64,000 nucleotides of DNA from Narthecium ossifragum (Eukaryota; Streptophyta; Magnoliopsida; Dioscoreales; Nartheciaceae), in assembly GCA_963920575.1 (NCBI GenBank), contig OY986969.1, positions 11,920,615 to 11,984,614 on the forward strand, written 5' to 3'. How positions within the stretch are numbered: the stretch's first letter is position 1; each line of letters begins with the position of its first letter. Both the position numbers and the translations under genes were made by a program. A model generated the notes under the pieces. That model was not told where the DNA came from. It saw only the letters and a list, made by a program, of their open reading frames with translations, and searched no databases. Of this stretch, positions 11,198 to 23,075 are shown one piece after another.

Positions 11198-13571
11198 TGT
11201 GAGGACCTGCCCCTCTACCCCTGTGGCTCGTTGTAGACCGCAAGGGCAATTTGGTAAATTGCACCTTGTTGGTTTGTTTCACACCCGCGTGTGCACACAC
11301 TGGCCTTGTATGTGTTAGTGTTTGTTTAGAATGGCTAGGTGAACCCGGGATCGAAAGATTCGGACTTGGGCTTGAGTTCTTGCCCAAGTTTAGCTTTCAG
11401 CACACAAAGGATCGATCCTCTCTGGCTAAGGGATCGATCCTCTTCGTGCCAGAAAGCCTTGTGAAATCGTCATGAAGGATCGATCCTCCCTTGAGGAAGG
11501 ATCGATCATTCATAAGTCGGTGGCTTTTTCTGCTTCGCGAGGACGGCCGTCGTTGGCCGTCGCTGGCCGTCGCTCTCTCCTGTCAGAGAGGGAAGACTTC
11601 CCCTCCCCTTCCCTCACTTTTTCCCCTCTTTCCCGGCTGTCCCCTCCCCCTTTCCCCTCCTTTCTTCCCCTCCTCTTCCTCTTTCTCCTCTCTTTCTTCT
11701 TCCTTCCTTCTTTCTTTCCCGAAGCTCTGTTCTTCCCCTGTTTTCCGGCAGCCACCTTGCTCTCCTCCGTTCTCCCTCCTCCGGCCATCTTTTCCGGCGT
11801 TCTATGGATCGTTAGATTCGTGACAATGAGAGGAAGATCCCTGAAGTGGTTTGGAGGCTTGTTGGTGATCAAATCGCGGGGAATCAGCCGAGGAAAGCGC
11901 AGCTAGGTAGGGTTATACCTACTGTGTTCTTTTCAGGTTTTCTTGAGATCTAGCCGTTGGATCTTGTTGATCCTTGCTTTGTTGGTTTCCTTATGCCTTG
12001 TAGAATAACTGATTTAAGTTTCATGTTAATCAGTTGAGATTTGAGTTGGGTTTATGGATGATTAGTCTCGGATTTCTGGTTTTCTGCTGTTCTTGAGAAA
12101 CAGCCGGCTTGCGATGAGTTTTCCGGCCGGCGATTACATAATCTTGGCTTTTGATAAACATAAGAGTTGTAGAGCTATTCGTTAGCTTTCCATTACATCT
12201 TGTTTCATATTTTTTCGATTTATGTACGATTTCTTATGAAATGTTTGCTGAAGGGCTGCGTTGCAGCAATTAATGGGTAAGTTAGTTTGATTAACGATTT
12301 TGATTAGCGTTTTCATGTTAATCCAACCGTTGGATGATTATAAATTTTGGATATGATGATCCTGGTATATACACCTACTGGTGACTAAGTTAGATCTTGA
12401 ATCGGATGTCATTTGGACGTCGGATCGATGGGATCAATTAGCCCCTAAGTAGTGGTTTTTGGGTGTTTGAATATAATATTATATTGTTACTGTTCATTGA
12501 GAGGTTTTCGGGGTTGCTTCCCGTTGCAGGAGTTCGCGGTTGATGGTCGTGGTACCGTCGTAATGCCGGGACCCGCTGCGGATCAGCTGGTAGCGGTCGG
12601 TAGCACCGCTGCAGCGGTCCGGTAGACTTATATGATGCTTGACATACTGTTGTATGCTTTACTTCTTATCTGTGTATGTCATAGCATGCATTCCTCTGTT
12701 GTGCATTAGTTGCATTGGTTAGGGCGTGGGTGATCTTTGGGTCGCCGTCCCGAGGCTGGAAGCTCGGACTTAGCCCTACGACCGGGGTTGGGTAGTTTGG
12801 ACCCGGTTTGAATTGTAGTGTCTAGTCAAACTTGATGATAAGCTTAGATGACTGGTACACTATTGTGTTTGATGTGTAGAGGTCGTGTCGGCCTTGAGTC
12901 GGATGCTGAGGTGTAGCCGGTGTCCCACTGTGCGGACCCTGGGGTAGAGGAGTTGCCTACCCAGCGGTGCCTTTTTCCCGCCTGCAGTGCCGTTCCCTGC
13001 AGTTGCGCTGTCGCCAGTGTTGTTCCTGCTACTGAGTGCTGCTCCTGGGCCTCAGGGACACGCGGTGGGGTTATGGGACCGCTGTATACACCCAGATCCT
13101 ACTTAAAGGCGACACTATTGCGTTTCTCTCTTCCTTCTGTGTGTCGTAGTGTAGATCCCTACTGAGCTTAGTGCTCACTCCTACCCGAGCAGCGTTTTGC
13201 AGGTGCAGGCGTCAGTTCTTCTTCCTTGGCCCCTACCGGGCAGTTGGTCGGTGGTGTGGCGACGCCTGGTGGACTTTGAGAGGTGGTGATCGTTTACTGC
13301 TTTTACCCTTATGTTAGATAGTCTCCTACGGGAGTGATGTTGTATTTTGAATCTTCCCCTCTCCGAGGATTTGTATAATTAACACTTTGAGTTTTAAATC
13401 TGTGGTTTGAGGCTTCATTATTATATTGTCTTTTAATTGGCGGCGTTTTTGGTGAACTGTTAGGGAGACCAATAGGTTAGAGGGAACCCTCGCCAGCTTT
13501 TCTTCCTCGTTTGTTAGGTTTCGGTTCGCGTCGCCCGGCCCGGTTGGGCTTTCGCGGGTCGGGGCGCGACA
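11198..13571 (+). repeat. 5' LTR of Tekay-like element
   Basis: 2374 bp, very similar along its length to 18060-20423. GATCGATC pairs lie at 11410/11432 and 11478/11500, both 22 bp apart. A pyrimidine-rich tract covers 11590-11790. Apparent ORFs inside it occur in both LTR copies and are not genes. Confidence 0.92.
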
Positions 13572-13574
13572 GCT

Positions 13575-13586
13575 TGGTATCAGAGC
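13575..13586 (+). other. Primer binding site, initiator Met tRNA
   Basis: TGGTATCAGAGC, three bases after the LTR end. It is complementary to the 3' end of plant initiator methionine tRNA. Confidence 0.9.
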
Positions 13587-13773
13587 ATAGGTTGTAGATC
13601 CCAGGGTTTAGGATTAGGATTCGGTTGAGATTGAGCGTGGAATGGGTTAGTTCTATGTCTAGAACATCCGTGCATGCTCCTTTTGATGTGTTATGCTTTT
13701 CCACTTTATGTCGTGCTGCTTTGTCTTGGGTTTCGAACGAGTGTACGCTCGTTTGTTGTTGGTGATTGCGCAA

Positions 13774-14689
13774 ATGTCGGGAGCTCGAGGCCGACCTTCG
13801 GTTGATGGTCGGGGTGGGGCACGACTTGGTCGACCCGCCCGACCAGACAGAGTAGCACCTGTCAGGGAGGTGAGTGCTAGACGGACTGAGCCATCACCAG
13901 CGACGGTTTCGGTCGCACGGGAGGAGACCCTTCTCGCCGAGGAGGGGGTTCTCGCTCCGGTCGACGGGCGGACCGCTGTGGTGGTCTTGCTGGAGTTTCA
14001 GCAGTATGCCACCCGGTTCACGCATTTGGTCCGTTTTGCGGGGGCAGTAGCAGCAGATCCAGTGGCCAGTGCACGTTAGTTTGAGCACAGGCTTCGATCA
14101 GAGATCAGACGACGGACCAGTTCTTACCACTTCCAGGCGTACTCAGCAGTTCTAGACTGCGCCTTGGCAGTAGAGGCGCAGTTGCGAGATGAGAGGTGCC
14201 GGGCAGTTCCACCGGCATCCTCTACCAGCACACCGCAGAGACCCCAGTTCAGAGGGGGATTCGGCAGAGGTGCCAGGCCAGTTTCTCCTGACAGCCGGGC
14301 CGTCTAGGAAGGCTCCGTCAGGGGGAGGCCAGGGTCAGCAGCTTGATTGCGCGTCAGTCATGTGCTTCTCGTGCGGGCAGCTGGGACACTACCATAGGGA
14401 CTGCCACTTGCGAGGAGCGCGGGGCGCTGTGCCGCAGGGGAGTCGAGGCGGAGGTCCAGTGCTTGGTAGGGGAGCAGTGGCGAGAGCGGGTCAGGGCCTG
14501 GACCGGGCCACTCCAGGGGTGGAGGCGGCCAGCGGGGGCGTGTGTTTGCTTTTCCGGTGCGGGAGCAGCCAGACATCGTTCAGCTTCTCCAGTCGCCACA
14601 GCAGTACCAGTAGTACCAGCAGCTGCAGCAGTATCAGCAGGCAGCGGCAGAGCCATCCATGCTCAGAGGGTTGGAGACGAGTTGGCTAG
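13774..14689 (+). pseudogene. gag of Tekay-like element with deleted capsid core
   Basis: Starts at ATG 13774 (MSGARGRPS). The N-terminal region runs about 100 codons to a TAG at 14077-14079. The frame then continues with the C-terminal gag stretch (FEHRLRSEIRRR, ALAVEAQLRDE). The central capsid domain is missing, so the break near 14077 marks an internal deletion. After a frame change near 14300, a zinc knuckle CFSCGQLGHYHRDC is at about 14361-14402. Relatives carry roughly 150 more residues here. No functional Gag can be made. Confidence 0.8.
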
Positions 14690-17600
14690 AGGTGGCACAG
14701 TCTGTAGACTCACCGATCGGCGGCACAGTCAGGGTAGACCGGGTCTGCCGATCTTGTTCTTTGGAGGTTGGAGGCCTCCGTGTCTGTCTAGACCTGCGGG
14801 TGCTAGACATGACGGGCTTCGATGTGATACTCGGTATGGACTGGTTAGCAGCATACCGAGCTATCATCGACTGTGGTCGCCGGAGGGTGGTCGCTTGGAC
14901 ACCCGATGGGACCTAGTTTGTGTTGTTGGGGGATCGGTTCTCAGCCGATTCCTTCGCTTGTGGTGTAGGGAGGCGTGGCAGCGAGCTTTCAGCCTTGCTG
15001 GCCAGCCTGTCCCTGTTTGGGTCAGAGGGAGTGCAGCAGAGCAGTTTCCCCAGGATCGTGTGCGACTACACCGACGTGTTTCCCGAGGTGTTGCCAGGGC
15101 TTCCACCGCCCAGAGAGGTCGATTTTGAGATCGACCTGGTACCGGGTACCGCACCGATCTCTCTCCCAGCTTTCAGGATGGCACCAGCAGAGCAGAGTGA
15201 GTTGAGGACTCAGCTAGACGAGCTTATCAGCAGAGGTTTCATCCGTCCCAGCATGTCTCCCTGGGGGGCGCCAGTGTTGTTCGCAAAGAAGAAGGATGGT
15301 AACCTTCGACTTTGCATAGACTACAGGCGGCTCAACAGGGTGACAGTGAAGAACCGGTATCCGATGCCGAGGATCGACGACCTGTTTGACCAGTTGCGAG
15401 GATCTTCAGTGTTCTCGAAGATCGATCTCCGCACCGTCTACCACCAGTTGAGGGTTCGGGATTGCGACATCCCGAAGACGGCTTTTCGGACTCGGTACGG
15501 CCTGTACGAGTTCGTGGTGATGCCGTTTGGGCTGGCGAACACACCAGCAGCGTTCATGGATCTCATGCAGAGGATCTTCCGGCCTTTCCTAGATGAGTTC
15601 GTGGTGGTGTTCGTTGACGACATCCTTATCTACTCCCAGTCAGAGGCGGAGCACGAGCGATACTTGGTGACAGTGTTGCAGCTACTTCGGGAGCATCGGC
15701 TTTATGCCAAGGCTTCTAAGTGCGAGTTCTGGCTTGCACAGGTGGGATTACTTGGACACGTGGTGTCGGCAGCAGGGATCTCAGTTGACCCGGCCAAGGT
15801 CGAGGCAGTGGTACAGTGGCAGAGACCGAGGACAGTGTTTGAGGTCCGTAGTTTCTTAGGCCTGGCGGGTTACTACAGACGGTTCATGCGGGACTTCTCC
15901 AAAGTTGCCGGACCGTTGACCAGACTGACACAGAAGGCCGTCCCGTTCGTGTGGGATGATGCTTGTGAGCGAGCCTTCGTGGAGCTGAGGACGAGGTTGA
16001 CCAGTGCGCCGGTGCTAATCGTCCCCGAGCGAGGTGTTGGTTACAGCGTTTACTGCGACGCCAGCGGAGAGGGTTTGGGATGTGTCCTCATGCAGGAGGG
16101 CCACGTAGTTTCCTATGGTTCTCGTCAACTGAAGAACCATGAGAGGAACTACCCGACTCACGACTTGGAGCTAACAGCGGTGGTCTTCACCCTGAAGACC
16201 TGGCGGCACTATCTCTATGGCGAGAAGTTCTCAGTCTTCTCGGACCATAAGAGTTTGTGGCACGTTTTCTCCCAACGTGACCTCAACCTGAGGCAGCGAC
16301 GCTGGATGGAGCTACTGGAGGACTACGACTTTGCGTTGCATTACCATCCTGGTAAGGCAAACGTCGTAGCAGACGCGCTGAGCAGACAGGTGAGAGACAC
16401 CAGAGCAGCAGTTGCAGGGTTGTCAGCTCGGCAGTGGCAGGCTCTAGAGACGGCGGGCCAGTTGGGGCTCGAGTTTGAGGATCGGGGATCCAGCAGCTTC
16501 CTCTACGTAGTGCAGAGTATGCCAGCAGTTCTAGCCAGAGTGTTGGACTCACAGTACAGTGACCCAGAGCTCGAGGAGTTACGCACAGCAGTGGGCACGG
16601 AGGGCGCAGACGGAGACTGGACAGTATCGCCAGACAGAGGGCTACGGTTCAGAGGCAGAGTAGCGGTTTCAGCAGATCCAGTTCTTCGAGACGACGTCCT
16701 ACGAGAGTTCCACCACTCTCGCTTTGCAGTTCATCCCGGTGGCACCAAGATGTACCAGGATCTTCGGCGACAGTTCTGGTGGCGCAGGATGAAAAGGGCA
16801 GTGACGTAGTTCGTATCGCGCTGCCTTACCTGTCAGAAGGTCAAGGCAGAGCACCAGCGGACTCCGGGGTTACTTCAGCCGCTTCCACTAACTGAGTGGA
16901 AGTGGGAGCACATCACGATGGACTTCGTGACCGGGCTACCGAGATCCCCTAGGGGGAATGACGCGATTTGGGTCATCGTTGATCGATTGACCAAATCGGC
17001 GCACTTCCTGCCTATGCGGGTGACATACTCGACGGACAGGTTAGGCAGCTTGTACGTCAGAGAGGTGGTCAGACTACACGGAGTTCCAGTTTCTATCGTG
17101 TCAGACCGTGACCCCAGGTTCACCAGCAGGTTCTGGCGCGACTTTCAGGAGGCAGTTGGCACAGTCCTGACTTTCAGTACGGCTTTCCATCAGCAGACAG
17201 ACGGGCAGTTAGAGCGGACGATCCAGATCTTGGAGGACATGCTGAGAGCATGTGTCCTCGACGCAGGAGGCAGCTGGGAGGAGCACGTTCCCTTGGTGGA
17301 GTTCGCCTACAACAACAGCTACCAGTCCAGTCTTGGAGTAGCATCTTTCGAGGTGTTGTATGGTAGGCCGTGTCGTTCCTCAGTGTGCTGGACAGAGGTT
17401 GGAGAGGCTTCACTCACCGGCCTAGACATCGTCAGGCAGTTGTCAGAGAGGTTAGTGCAGATCAGGCAGAGGCTTCTGACGGCTCAGAGCCGGCAGAAGA
17501 GTTATGCAGATCAGAGGCGACGACCGTTGGAGTTTGCAGTCGGCGAACGAGTGTTCTTGCGAGCTTCGCCGTACCGAGGTTCTGTCAGGTTTGGCAGAGG

Positions 17601-17985
17601 TGGTAAGTTGGCGCCGAGATTTGTCGGGCCATTTGAGATTTTAGAGAGGGTTGGCGAGGTAGCTTACCGCCTGGATCTTCCTCAGCACATGTCTGCTGTG
17701 CATCCGACTTTCCATGTGTCGATGCTGAGGAAGTATCACCCAGACCCGTCTCATATCATCAGAGTGGATGACATTGAGCTTGAGGCAGACGCTAGCTTTG
17801 TTGAGCAGCCGGTTCAGGTACTTGACCGAAGGGATCAGGTCTTGCGGGGCAAGACGATTCCCTTGGTCAAGGTACTGTGGAGGCACAGAGGCACCGAGGA
17901 GGTCACTTGGGAGCGCGAGGCGCGTATGCGGCAAGAGTTTCCGCAGTTGTTTTCTTCTCCAGGTACTTCTTGTCCTGTCCTCTAG
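14659..17985 (+). pseudogene. pol of Tekay-like element: protease remnant, RT, RNase H, integrase, chromodomain-like tail
   Basis: One frame runs through the whole stretch, broken only by TAG at 14914-14916 and 16807-16809. The protease keeps its C-terminal half (FDVILGMDWLA), but the Asp-Ser/Thr-Gly active site is absent. RT lies at about 15130-15700 with FVDDILIYS as catalytic motif. RNase H lies at about 16045-16400 ([15 protein letters not shown]). Integrase has the HHCC zinc finger around 16710-16840, split by the second stop, and a D,D,E core ([23 protein letters not shown]). The tail [14 protein letters not shown] matches the chromodomain-like end of Tekay elements. Both stops can be explained by CAG to TAG changes. 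Confidence 0.9.
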
Positions 17986-18059
17986 TGTAGCTGTTTTTGT
18001 TGTTCCGAGCCCTACCCTTATCGAATCTCGGGACGAGATTTCCTTTAAGGGTATTAGGA

Positions 18060-20423
18060 TGTGAGGACCTGCCCCTCTGCCCCTGTGGCTCGTTGTAGAC
18101 CGCAAGGACAATTTGGTAAATTGCACCTTGTTGGTTTGTTTCACACCCGCGTGTGCACACACTGGCCTTGTATGTGTTAGTGTTTGTTTAGAATAGCTAG
18201 GTGGACCCGGGATCGAAAGATCCGGACTTGGGCTTGAGTTCTTGCCCAAGTTTAGCTTTCAGCACACAAAGGATCGATCCTCTCTAGCTAAGGGATTGAT
18301 CCTCTTCTTGCCAGAAAGCCTTATGAAATCGTCATGAAGGATCGATCCACCCTTGAGGAAGGATCGATCATTCATAAGTCGGTGGCTTTTTCTGCTTCGC
18401 GAGGACGGCCGCCGTTGGCCGTCGCTCTCTCCTGTCAGAGAGGGAAGACTTCCCCTCCCCTTCCCTCACTTTTTCCCCTCTTTCCCGGCTGTCCCCTCCC
18501 CCTTTCCCCTCCTTTCTTCCCCTCCTCTTCCTCTTTCTCCTCTCTTTCTTCTTCCTTCCTTCTTTCTTTCCCGAAGCTCTGTTCTTCCCCTGTTTTCCGG
18601 CAGCCACCTTGCTCTCCTCCGTTCTCCCTCCTCCGGCCATATTTTCCGGCGTTCTAAGGCTCGTTGGATTCGTGACAACGAGAGGAAGATCCCTGAAGTG
18701 ATTTGGAGGCTTGTTAGTGATCAAATCACGGGGAATCAGCCGAGGAAAGCGCAGCTAGGTAGGGTTATATCTACTGTGTTCTTTTCGGGTTTTCTTGAGA
18801 TCTAGCGGTTGGATCTTGTTGATCCTTGCTTTGTTGGTTTCCTTATGCCTTGTAGAATAACTGATTTAAGTTTCATATTAATCAGTTGAGATTTGAGTAG
18901 GTTTTATGGATGATTAGTCTCGGATTTCTGGTTTTCTGCTGTTCTTGAGAAACAGCCGGCTTGCGGCGAGTTTTCCGGCCGGCGAGTACATAATCTTGGC
19001 TTTTCATAAACATAAGAGTTGTAGAGCTATTCGTTAGCTTTCCATTCCATCTTGTTTCATATTTTTCCAAGTTATGTACGATTTCGTATGAATTGTTTGC
19101 TGAAGGGATGCGTTGCAGCAATTAATGGGTAAGTTAGTTTGATTAACGATTTTGATTAGCGTTTTCCCGTTAATCCAACCGTTGGATGATTATGAATTTT
19201 GGATAGAATGATGCTGGTATATAAACCTACTGGTGGCTAAGTTGGATCTTGAATCCGACGTCGTTTGGATATCGGATCGATGGGATCAATTAGCCCCTAA
19301 GTAGTTGTTTTTGGGTGTTTGAATATAATATTATATTGTTACTGTTCATTGAGTGGTTTTTGGGGTTGCTTCCCGTTGCAGGAGTTCGCGGTTGACGGTT
19401 GTGGTATCGTCGTAATGCCGGGACCCGCTGCGGATCAGCTGGCAGCGGTCGGTAGCACCGCTGCAGCGGTCCGGTAGACTTATATGATGCTTGACATACT
19501 GCTGCATGCTTTACTTCTTATCTGTGTATGTCATAGCATGCATTCCTCTGTTGTGCATTAGTTGCATTGGTTAGGGCGTGGGTGATCTTTGGGTCGCCGT
19601 CTCGAGGCTGGAAGCTCGGACTTAGCCCTAGGACCGGGGTTGGGTAGTTTGGACCCGGTTTGAATTGTAGTGTCCAGTCAAACTTGATGATAGGCTTAGA
19701 TGACTGGTACACTATTGTGTTTGATGTGTAGAGGTCATGTCGGCCTTGAGTCGGATGCTGAGGTGTAGGCGGTGTCCCACTGTGCGGACCCTGGGGTAGA
19801 GGAGTTGCCTACCCAGCGGTGCCTTTTTCCCGCCTGCAGTGCCGTTCCCTGCAGTTGCGCTGTCGCCAGTGCTGTTCCTGCTACTGAGTGCTGCTCCTGG
19901 GCCTCAGGGACACGCGGTGGGGTTATGGGACCCCTGTATACACCCAGATCCTACTTAAGGGCGACACTGTTGCGTTTCCCTCTTCCTTCTGTGTGTCGTA
20001 GTGTAGATCCCTACTGAGCTTAGTGCTCACTCCTACCCGGGCAGCGTTTTGCAGGTGCAAGCGTCAGTTCTTCTTCCTTGGCCCCTACCTGGCAGTTGGT
20101 CGGCGGTGCGGCGGCGCCTGGTGGACTTTGAGAGGTGGTGATCGTTTACTGCTTTTACCCTTATGTTAGATAGTCTCCTACAGGAGTGATGTTGTATTTT
20201 GAATCTTCCCCTCTCCGAGGATTTGTATAATTAACACTTTGAGTTTTAAATCTGTGGTTTGAGGCTTCATTATTATATTGTCTTTTAATTGGGGGCGTTT
20301 TTGGTGAACTGTTAGGGAGACCAATAGGTTAGAGGGAACCCTCGCCAGCTTTTCTTCCGCGTTTGTTAGGTTTCGGTTCGCGTCACCCGGCCCGGTTGGG
20401 CTTTCGCGGGTCGGGGCGCGACA
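18060..20423 (+). repeat. 3' LTR of Tekay-like element
   Basis: 2364 bp, TGTGAGGACC to GCGCGACA, followed by TSD TGTAT at 20424-20428. The bases before it (TTTAAGGGTATTAGGA) are a weak polypurine tract. Bases 17986-18059 hold no gene. Confidence 0.92.
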
Positions 20424-21369
20424 TGTATGGTTGCCAAGCACCCGGAAGCTTGGTGGGAAAACTTGTAAGGCAGAATTACAAGTAGTGGAACCTCAAGGAG
20501 GCCCTTGAGAGAGTGGACGTCGGCAAGGTTTGCCGAACCATTATAAAATCTGGTGCAAGTATCTTAACTCTTTCTCTTATCCTTCATTGCATGCTTTATT
20601 TATAGTTTTCATATCTAAACAAGCATACTAGTCTTCTAGCTTTCTATCTTGGTTTTCATCTATTGTATTTCCGTAAAAGAGTCCAATTCACCACCCTGAA
20701 CACGCTGAGTTGGTGAAGAACAAGTATCGGCTTAAAGAAGTCAAAGAAAACATTGCTCATATCTCTCAACATCTCTCCATGAGGAGATAGATAACTTGAA
20801 ATGTTGAATTGTTTGGCCGATAACTTTGTAATGAACAGATATTTTGTTAATTGCTATCGTCCATTCTGAGGACGTCTTTCTTCTATGCTTTTGTTTTACA
20901 TTGATGGATAATACTTTTTAAGGTATCGACTATTTATCATTGATCGATGTAACCCACCATCAATAGTCCTTAGTTGGTATGACCCATTTGGCAATACTTG
21001 ATCGACCAAATATGGTCCTTCCCAATTGGGCGACCACTTTCCATCTTTAGGGTCATTCCGATCTACAGGTAGGATCGTTTTCCAAACTAAGTCTCCTTCT
21101 TGAAAGCCTTTTGATACTACTCTCTTATTATAGATATCGGCCACTTTCAACTTTTGTGTCTCGATGTTTTCTAAGGCAATAGCTCGTTGTTCATCGAGCT
21201 CCAAAAGATTGCACATCAATGCTTCTTCATATTCTTCACTAGTTGAGTGATCTTGTTCTAAAACTCTGGGCGATAGAACATTTATCTTAGCAGGTAGAAC
21301 CGTCTCTTGACCATATACCAATTGGTAAGGCGTAACCTTAGTGCGGTCGACAACTGAAATTTGCCCATA

Positions 21370-22030
21370 TTGGCCTTCACTCCAAATGAGAGGTTCGAGT
21401 CTGCTGCCGAAATTGGCAATGAATTGGATAAGCGGTGGTCGTTCGTAGGCTCACTCACCTCTACCTCTTTTCGATCTCACTCTTATATACAACATACCTC
21501 TTGTTTAGGGTCTTTGTTGTTGGAATAGAGGTCATCACCCCATCTCCACTCGCACTCGACAGCCAATCCAGTAAGTCAGCTATCTTTCGCAAGGGCAAGA
21601 CGACCGGTTCCGGTTGACAGGGAGAAGCACGAAACTCCTCTCCCTTTCCGTTTTGGGGCTCTCCCAAGGACCGAGAAATAAGAACCTATGGGCAACTCGC
21701 CAAGAACCTCTTTCTCTATTTCATTGTTGCTAACTCCGCATTATGATGTTCATGACCAAGACCCAGCTCTCTCTCTCCATTCCCAGATCGAGACCTAGGA
21801 GCAAGAGTGGCAGCAACTTGAGCAGTAGATCTAAATCCAGTGCAAGTTTCAGATCCTATAGTAGCATATTAGGATCTAGGACCTAGCCAGCTAACTTCTA
21901 TTGCCCACACGTAGTAGCAAGAGCAGCAGATCCATTTCCCTCAGCAGTTCGAGATCGAGATCCGAGCCCTTGACGTTTCTTTAGTTGTCGATTTAGCAGT
22001 TGATTAGGACGGTTAGCTACCTCTGCTCCT
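21370..22030. other. Unidentified segment interrupting the Tat integrase
   Basis: The conserved integrase sequence is interrupted between RQWHEE (near 22040-22060, minus) and VTPYQLVYG (near 21310-21340, minus). The intervening bases have no LTR-like ends, no clear inverted repeats and no recognisable protein. The edges are estimates to within about 50 bases. Confidence 0.45.
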
Positions 22031-22511
22031 GCTTGCTAAAAGGTGACTACTATACAATACAATGTTCCGGAATTCTTCATGCCATTGCCTTGGGTTATCG
22101 TCCATTATCTTTTTTATGATTGACTTGATGGTTTTATTGGACGCTTCAGCTTGTCTATTAATTAGATTGGGCATAATAAGGTGTAGAATTGACCATATTA
22201 ATTTTAGGGTTAATATCATTTCGGTACCCTCTAGTTTCACGAATTATCAATTTGGTCCCCATATTTTAAAACGTATCCAAATGGGGTCTATAGTTACCAA
22301 ACTTTTCAATTTAGTGCAATTATGGTAACGACGTTTGCCTGATTTAACGTCAAACCGGCCACGATACTCAATTTACTCAATTTTGACTAATTTTGTAAAT
22401 TTTGACTTTCGCTGACGTAGGAAGGTAGGAAGAGAGAGAGATATACGCTGACGTAGGATAGTGGTTTGACTTTCGCTAACGTAGGAGAAAGAGAGCACCC
22501 GCCGGGGTCGG

Positions 22512-22819
22512 GGCAGGAGTTTCGCCTGGGCGGCTGTGCTCCCGTCTAGCGACGCCTTCCGGATCCCGGCCTTCTTGAGCTCCTCCCCCCACACCTCCAC
22601 CTTCACCTCCCCCGTCCGCTTTGGCCCGCCCACGGCCACGATGTTCTTGATCTCCGTCCCCAGCAGCTGCCTCTCCACCGCGTGCCACCACTCCTCCTCC
22701 GCCCCCGCCCTCCCCTCGGCGTCATCCCCCAGCGCGTCGAACACCGCCGAGTAATAATGTAAGGCCTCGACGAACCTCCCTAGGAAGTCCCCCACGTAGC
22801 TCATGTCCTGCTCCGCCAT
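22512..22819 (-). pseudogene. Captured GRAS-family (SCARECROW-like) gene fragment
   Basis: On the minus strand the frame reads MAEQDMSYVGDFLGRFVEAL, then HYYSAVFDALG, LLGTEIKNIVAVGGPKR and VWGEELKKAG. This is the later half of the GRAS domain of transcription regulators, closest in my recollection to the SCARECROW-like branches. About 100 residues remain of a domain that normally has about 370. Direct copies of a GAGCACCC-CCGGGGTCGGGGC motif flank it (22493 and 22855), which may mark how the piece was joined. It is not a complete gene. Confidence 0.75.
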
Positions 22820-22904
22820 GGTGATCAGCTTCGGCCGCAGTGGTGGGGAGAGAGAGAGCACCCACCGGGGTCGGGGCGGACGCCGTTCGTGGGGAACCCA
22901 GTGG

Positions 22905-23075
22905 CGGGCGACGAACCTTCGGCGCGCTCGACCCCGTCCAGGTGACAATGATGGCCAAGCACCTCGACACCATCTACGTCTCCGGCTGGCAATGCTCCTC
23001 CACCCACACCTCCACCAACGAGCCCGGCCCCGACCTCGCCGTCTACCCCTACGACACCGTCCCCAACAAGGAAGG
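22905..23075 (+). pseudogene. ICL: Captured isocitrate lyase gene fragment
   Basis: The plus-strand frame reads [18 protein letters not shown], then [18 protein letters not shown] and YPYDTVPNK. This is a conserved stretch of plant isocitrate lyase, the glyoxylate-cycle enzyme that cleaves isocitrate in glyoxysomes. About 55 residues of a protein of about 575 are present. The catalytic KKCGH loop is not included. It lies opposite in orientation to the GRAS fragment. Confidence 0.88.

Larger units (their letters stand above)
11198..20423 (+). mobile_element. Complete but degenerate Tekay-like chromovirus (Ty3)
   Basis: Both LTRs are present and begin TGTGAGGACC and end GCGCGACA. The 5-bp target-site duplication TGTAT is exact at 11193-11197 and 20424-20428. 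A primer binding site for initiator Met tRNA follows the 5' LTR. The polyprotein order is gag, protease, RT, RNase H, integrase, with a chromodomain-like C-terminus typical of the Tekay/Del group. The two LTRs are very similar by eye, so insertion is relatively recent. The coding region is shortened in gag and protease and has three in-frame TAG codons. Confidence 0.92.
10323..20685 (+). repeat. Copia-type solo LTR, interrupted by a Tekay-like element
   Basis: Starts TGTTAGTCC and is similar along its length to the copia LTR at 34910-35937: the palindrome array, the paired ATAGCCGTTG context, the AAACTACTTCAAGTGTAAAG stretch and the CCAAGCACCC repeats. The Tekay-like element at 11198-20423 splits it with TSD TGTAT. 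The right end (CA at about 20685) is set by analogy. I could not find a matching target-site duplication, so unequal recombination between elements is possible. No internal copia sequence is present. Confidence 0.75.
6989..20790 (+). pseudogene. Antisense cargo gene of the Tat element: plant mobile domain protein, spliced, interrupted
   Basis: A plant mobile domain (MAIN-like) gene in the antisense 3' position of the Tat element. Exon 1, 6989-8882: N-terminal mobile domain with frameshifts near 7040, 7325 and 7735, then a basic Lys-rich segment that could be a nuclear signal (KKRKVGAS, KKRRGKS). Exon 2, 9003-9165; exon 3, 9231-9686; exon 4, from 9766. Introns 1-3 start with GT, and the exons join in frame with no lost codons. 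The acceptor before exon 4 reads TG instead of AG. A coiled-coil region follows, with a frameshift at about 10100. It is cut at 10322 by a copia LTR and resumes at 20686, ending TAG at 20788-20790, about 105 bases tail-to-tail from the integrase stop. The domain has been linked to transposons; its role here is unknown. Confidence 0.8.

Noticed and set aside
11472..11906. ORFs of 110-144 codons in the pyrimidine-rich part of the Tekay LTR (also 18334-18805)
   Set aside because: They lie wholly inside both LTR copies, are low complexity and differ in frame between copies. They are side effects of a CT-rich tract.
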